NCBI GenBank assembly: GCA_013153415.1
Contig: JAADEO010000069.1
Span: 1-8,463, forward strand
Reading direction: 5' to 3'
DNA length: 8,463 bases
Origin: Deltaproteobacteria bacterium
GTDB taxonomy: Bacteria; Desulfobacterota; Anaeroferrophillalia; Anaeroferrophillales; Tharpellaceae
The translations under genes and the position numbers were made by a program. Shown here one piece after another: positions 6,585-8,463 of the stretch. Position 1 is the first letter of the stretch. Every line of letters begins with the position of its first letter. Below the pieces are notes generated by a model. The model saw only the letters and a list, made by a program, of their open reading frames with translations, did no database searches and had not been told where the DNA came from.

Positions 6585-7178
6585 ATGGCTACCAACACCA
6601 GAAGAACCCCGACAACGATCTGCAAACTCGCCTGCTGCCTGGGCCTGGCCCTGTTGCTGCTGGCCGCCGGCCCGGCTGCGGCCGCCGATGTCAAGCTCCC
6701 GGCGGAACTCACCGTGGCCGGCCAGAAGCTGGTCTTGAACGGCTCCGGCATCCGCAAAAAATTCTTCTTTTCGATCTACGCCTGCGGCCTCTACCTGCCG
6801 CAGCCGGAAAAAGACGCCAAAAAGGTGATCGCCGCCGATGAGCCCAAGGCGATCATCATGCACATGATCCACAGCAAGGTCAGCAAAAAGAAGATCGTTA
6901 AAGCCTGGAACGACGGCTTTTTCAAGAACTCGCAGGAAAAGCTCGACCAGCTCAAAGACCGGATCGCCGCCTTTAACGCCATCTTCAACCGCGACCTGGT
7001 GGCCGGCGACCGTTTGATCATGAGCTATGTCCCCGGCCAGGGCACGATCGTCAAGTTCAACGACGAGGTCCACAAACCGATTCCCGGCAAGGATTTCAAC
7101 GACGCCCTGCTCGCCATCTGGCTCGGCGACAACCCGGCCGACGACGATCTCAAAGAAGCCATGCTGGGAATCGACTGA
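6585..7178 (+). CDS. Secreted chalcone-isomerase-like protein
   Basis: A 197-residue protein with a Sec signal peptide: basic N-terminus, hydrophobic core CLGLALLLLAA (18-28) and a cleavage site after PAAAA near residue 34. The mature part has the bacterial chalcone-isomerase-like signature: VAGQKLVLNGSGIRKKF (44-60), FFSIYACGLYLP (61-72), the helix with KKKIVKAWNDGFF (101-113) and the C-terminal AIWLGDNPADDDLKEAMLG (177-195). This fold is shared with plant chalcone isomerases and fatty-acid-binding proteins, but the bacterial exported members have no established reaction; binding of a hydrophobic ligand in the periplasm is an inference from the fold. Cys17/Cys18 come before the hydrophobic core and are not a lipobox. 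The gene sits 45 nt after the MqnD-like gene and overlaps hemH by one base (TGATG), so hemH translation is coupled to it. A role near heme or porphyrin handling is possible but unproven. Confidence 0.85.
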   Translation: MATNTRRTPTTICKLACCLGLALLLLAAGPAAAADVKLPAELTVAGQKLVLNGSGIRKKFFFSIYACGLYLPQPEKDAKKVIAADEPKAIIMHMIHSKVSKKKIVKAWNDGFFKNSQEKLDQLKDRIAAFNAIFNRDLVAGDRLIMSYVPGQGTIVKFNDEVHKPIPGKDFNDALLAIWLGDNPADDDLKEAMLGID

Positions 7179-8077
7179 TGCGTCAGGCGGTTCTGTTGCT
7201 GGCCTACGGCGGCCCGGAAAAACTGGCCGAGATCGAGCCTTTCATGCAAAAGCTGCTGCGCCGGGAAACCCTGCCCCCGGGCCTGGTCGAACGGGTTGAG
7301 AAAAAGTACGCGGCGATCGGCGGGGGTTCGCCCCTGCCCGGCATCTGCCGCGAAATCCGCGATAAGCTTGCCACGCGGCTCGAAGACCAGGCGGTTTTCC
7401 TGGCTTTCCGCTACACCGACCCGAGTATCGAGGAGGTTGTCGGCAAAATCAGGCAGCAGGGGTTCGACACGATTCTGGCCCTCTCCCTCTCGCCCCACTC
7501 CTCGACGATCAGCTCCCGGGCCTACTACGACACCCTGGAAAAAGCCGTCGCACAAGAAGGTATAGAGCTCAAACGGCTGGAAAACTGGTACCGGGAGAAA
7601 GGCTACAACCGGCTCCTGGCCCGGCGTATTGTCGAAACCGCTGAGCAACACGGCCTCGATCTCTCGGCCCCCGACACGCACCTGCTCTTTTCGGGACACA
7701 ACATCCCGCAAAGCTACATCGACCAGGGCGATACCTACGTCGACGAGATCAAGGCCAATATCGCGGCGGTGCAAAAACTGCTGCCGGCCGGCAACAGTTC
7801 CCTGGCCTGGCAGAGCAAAGGCAACGCCCCCGGCGCCTGGCTCGAACCGGAGATCGAAACCCACCTGCAAGAGCTCAAGGGAAAAGGCGTCAGCAACCTG
7901 CTGGTGGTTCCGGTCAGCTTCTGCATGGACCATCTGGAAACCCTTTACGACCTCGACTTGGAACTCAAAGATTTCTGCTCCGGCCTGGATCTCAACCTCT
8001 ACCGGACCCGGCCGGCCAACGCCGATGATGACTTCATCGAAATGCTGGCCGACTTTATCCAGAGGCAATCCTCATAA
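7178..8077 (+). CDS. hemH: Ferrochelatase
   Basis: A 299-residue enzyme that inserts Fe2+ into a porphyrin at the end of heme synthesis; cytoplasmic or peripheral to the inner membrane. The N-terminus LLLAYGGPEKLAEIEPFM matches the family's LLNLGGP...PF opening. The catalytic His174 is in FSGHNIPQSYIDQGDTY (family SAHSLP...GDPY) and the second catalytic acid Glu254 in VSFCMDHLETLYDLD (family FxSDHxETLxEID). WQSKGNAPGAWLEPEI (211-226) is the conserved porphyrin-side segment. Length is slightly below the usual 310-340 residues, without a missing motif. The ATG overlaps the previous stop by one base, and the next gene starts one base after this stop. Whether it uses protoporphyrin IX or coproporphyrin III cannot be settled from these motifs. 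Confidence 0.95.
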   Translation: MRQAVLLLAYGGPEKLAEIEPFMQKLLRRETLPPGLVERVEKKYAAIGGGSPLPGICREIRDKLATRLEDQAVFLAFRYTDPSIEEVVGKIRQQGFDTILALSLSPHSSTISSRAYYDTLEKAVAQEGIELKRLENWYREKGYNRLLARRIVETAEQHGLDLSAPDTHLLFSGHNIPQSYIDQGDTYVDEIKANIAAVQKLLPAGNSSLAWQSKGNAPGAWLEPEIETHLQELKGKGVSNLLVVPVSFCMDHLETLYDLDLELKDFCSGLDLNLYRTRPANADDDFIEMLADFIQRQSS

Positions 8078-8078
8078 G

Positions 8079-8463
8079 ATGAAAAAAAATAAAAAGATCA
8101 CCATTATCGGCGGCGGCATCAGCGGCCTGGCCGCAGCCTACGAACTCAGCTGCCGCAACCGGGCCTCAGGTACCGCCATCGACATCGAAGTCATCGAACA
8201 GGCGCCGACGGCCGGCGGCAAGATCATTACCAGAAAGGACGGGGATTTTCTGGTCGAAGGCGGCCCCGACTGCTTCATCATCGAAAAACCCTGGGCCCTG
8301 CAGCTGATCAAGGAACTCGGCCTGGAAAACGAACTGCTCAACACCAGTTCCGCAACCTCCGGCACCTTCGTCTACGACAAGCGGGCCCTGCACCGCCTGC
8401 CGGAGGGAGTGATGATGATGGTCCCGACCCGGCCCGGGCCCTTTCTCAAATCGAAACTCATCT
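8079..8463 (+). CDS. hemG: Protoporphyrinogen/coproporphyrinogen oxidase, HemY type, 5' end only
   Basis: The first 128 residues of a flavoprotein cut by the right edge. It begins with a dinucleotide-binding motif: ITIIGGGISGLAAAYEL (7-23), and Glu40 at the end of the second strand (IEVIEQ) to hold the ribose of FAD. Then come AGGKIITRKDGDFLVEGGP (45-63) and DCFIIEKPWALQLIKELGLE (64-83), the typical HemY/HemG-flavin pattern (GGKI...GGPDSFL..KPW...L..ELGL). The enzyme oxidises protoporphyrinogen IX or coproporphyrinogen III to the porphyrin used by ferrochelatase, which is encoded just upstream. TAAGATG spacing (one base between the hemH stop and this ATG) shows tight coupling; no strong ribosome binding site is visible. 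The symbol is used for the FAD-dependent enzyme often called hemG or hemY, not the small flavodoxin-like HemG of E. coli. Substrate choice is undetermined. Confidence 0.9.
   Translation, partial: MKKNKKITIIGGGISGLAAAYELSCRNRASGTAIDIEVIEQAPTAGGKIITRKDGDFLVEGGPDCFIIEKPWALQLIKELGLENELLNTSSATSGTFVYDKRALHRLPEGVMMMVPTRPGPFLKSKLI

Larger units (their letters stand above)
3161..8463 (+). other. Probable six-gene operon alaC-hom-mqnD-like-CHI-like-hemH-hemY
   Basis: All genes are on one strand with gaps of 31, 0, 45, -1 and 1 bases. No terminator-like hairpin with a T-tract is visible between them. Three junctions (TAGATG, TGATG, TAAGATG) suggest translational coupling. The only reasonable promoter is upstream, in 3022-3050. 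The operon continues past the right edge. Confidence 0.7.

Noticed and set aside
6624..6638. Possible lipoprotein signal (KLACC) in the CHI-like protein
   Set aside because: The cysteines lie before the hydrophobic core, not after it, so the position is wrong for lipid attachment; the AAAA site fits signal peptidase I.
5991..7073. Long minus-strand open frame across the MqnD-like and CHI-like genes
   Set aside because: It lies antisense to two well-supported genes and shows low-complexity composition; there is no ribosome binding site or domain.
7025..8068. Long minus-strand open frame opposite hemH
   Set aside because: Same mirror effect of codon bias; hemH carries all catalytic motifs on the plus strand.

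Overview
The window reads as ordinary bacterial chromosome with no rRNA, tRNA, CRISPR array, insertion sequence or phage gene. Protein families and the order alanine transaminase - homoserine dehydrogenase - MqnD-like protein - chalcone-isomerase-like protein - ferrochelatase - protoporphyrinogen oxidase suggest a Gram-negative bacterium of the former Deltaproteobacteria (Desulfobacterota or Desulfuromonadota). This placement is an inference from gene content and protein style; no marker gene is present to prove it.

Left part (1-2319, minus strand): a secreted subtilisin-like serine protease with a complete Asp/His/Ser triad, an insert domain inside the catalytic domain, a short DDNPP-repeat linker and a C-terminal beta-rich module. 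It is followed 26 nt downstream by the 5' end of a CpsD/Wzc-type (BY-kinase-like) P-loop ATPase that runs off the left edge. The pair looks like part of an envelope or exopolysaccharide region.

Middle (2320-2547): a 228-bp divergent intergenic region with a sigma70-type promoter on each strand. The minus one has a perfect -10 and drives the protease; the plus one has a perfect -35 and drives rnhA (RNase HI, 2548-3018).

Right part (3161-8463, plus strand): six tightly spaced genes that probably form one operon, preceded by a 142-bp gap with a plausible promoter. They are alaC-type transaminase, hom with a C-terminal ACT domain, an MqnD-family protein whose start codon directly abuts the hom stop, a secreted chalcone-isomerase-like protein with a strong ribosome binding site, hemH (1-nt overlap), and the start of a HemY/HemG-type flavin oxidase (1-nt gap, cut by the right edge). 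The operon joins alanine and threonine/methionine synthesis to terminal heme synthesis, with two less understood proteins in between.

I found no clearly new multi-gene system. The best leads are the MqnD paralogue, whose normally conserved N-terminal substrate-binding motif is replaced, and the secreted chalcone-isomerase-like protein translationally coupled to ferrochelatase.
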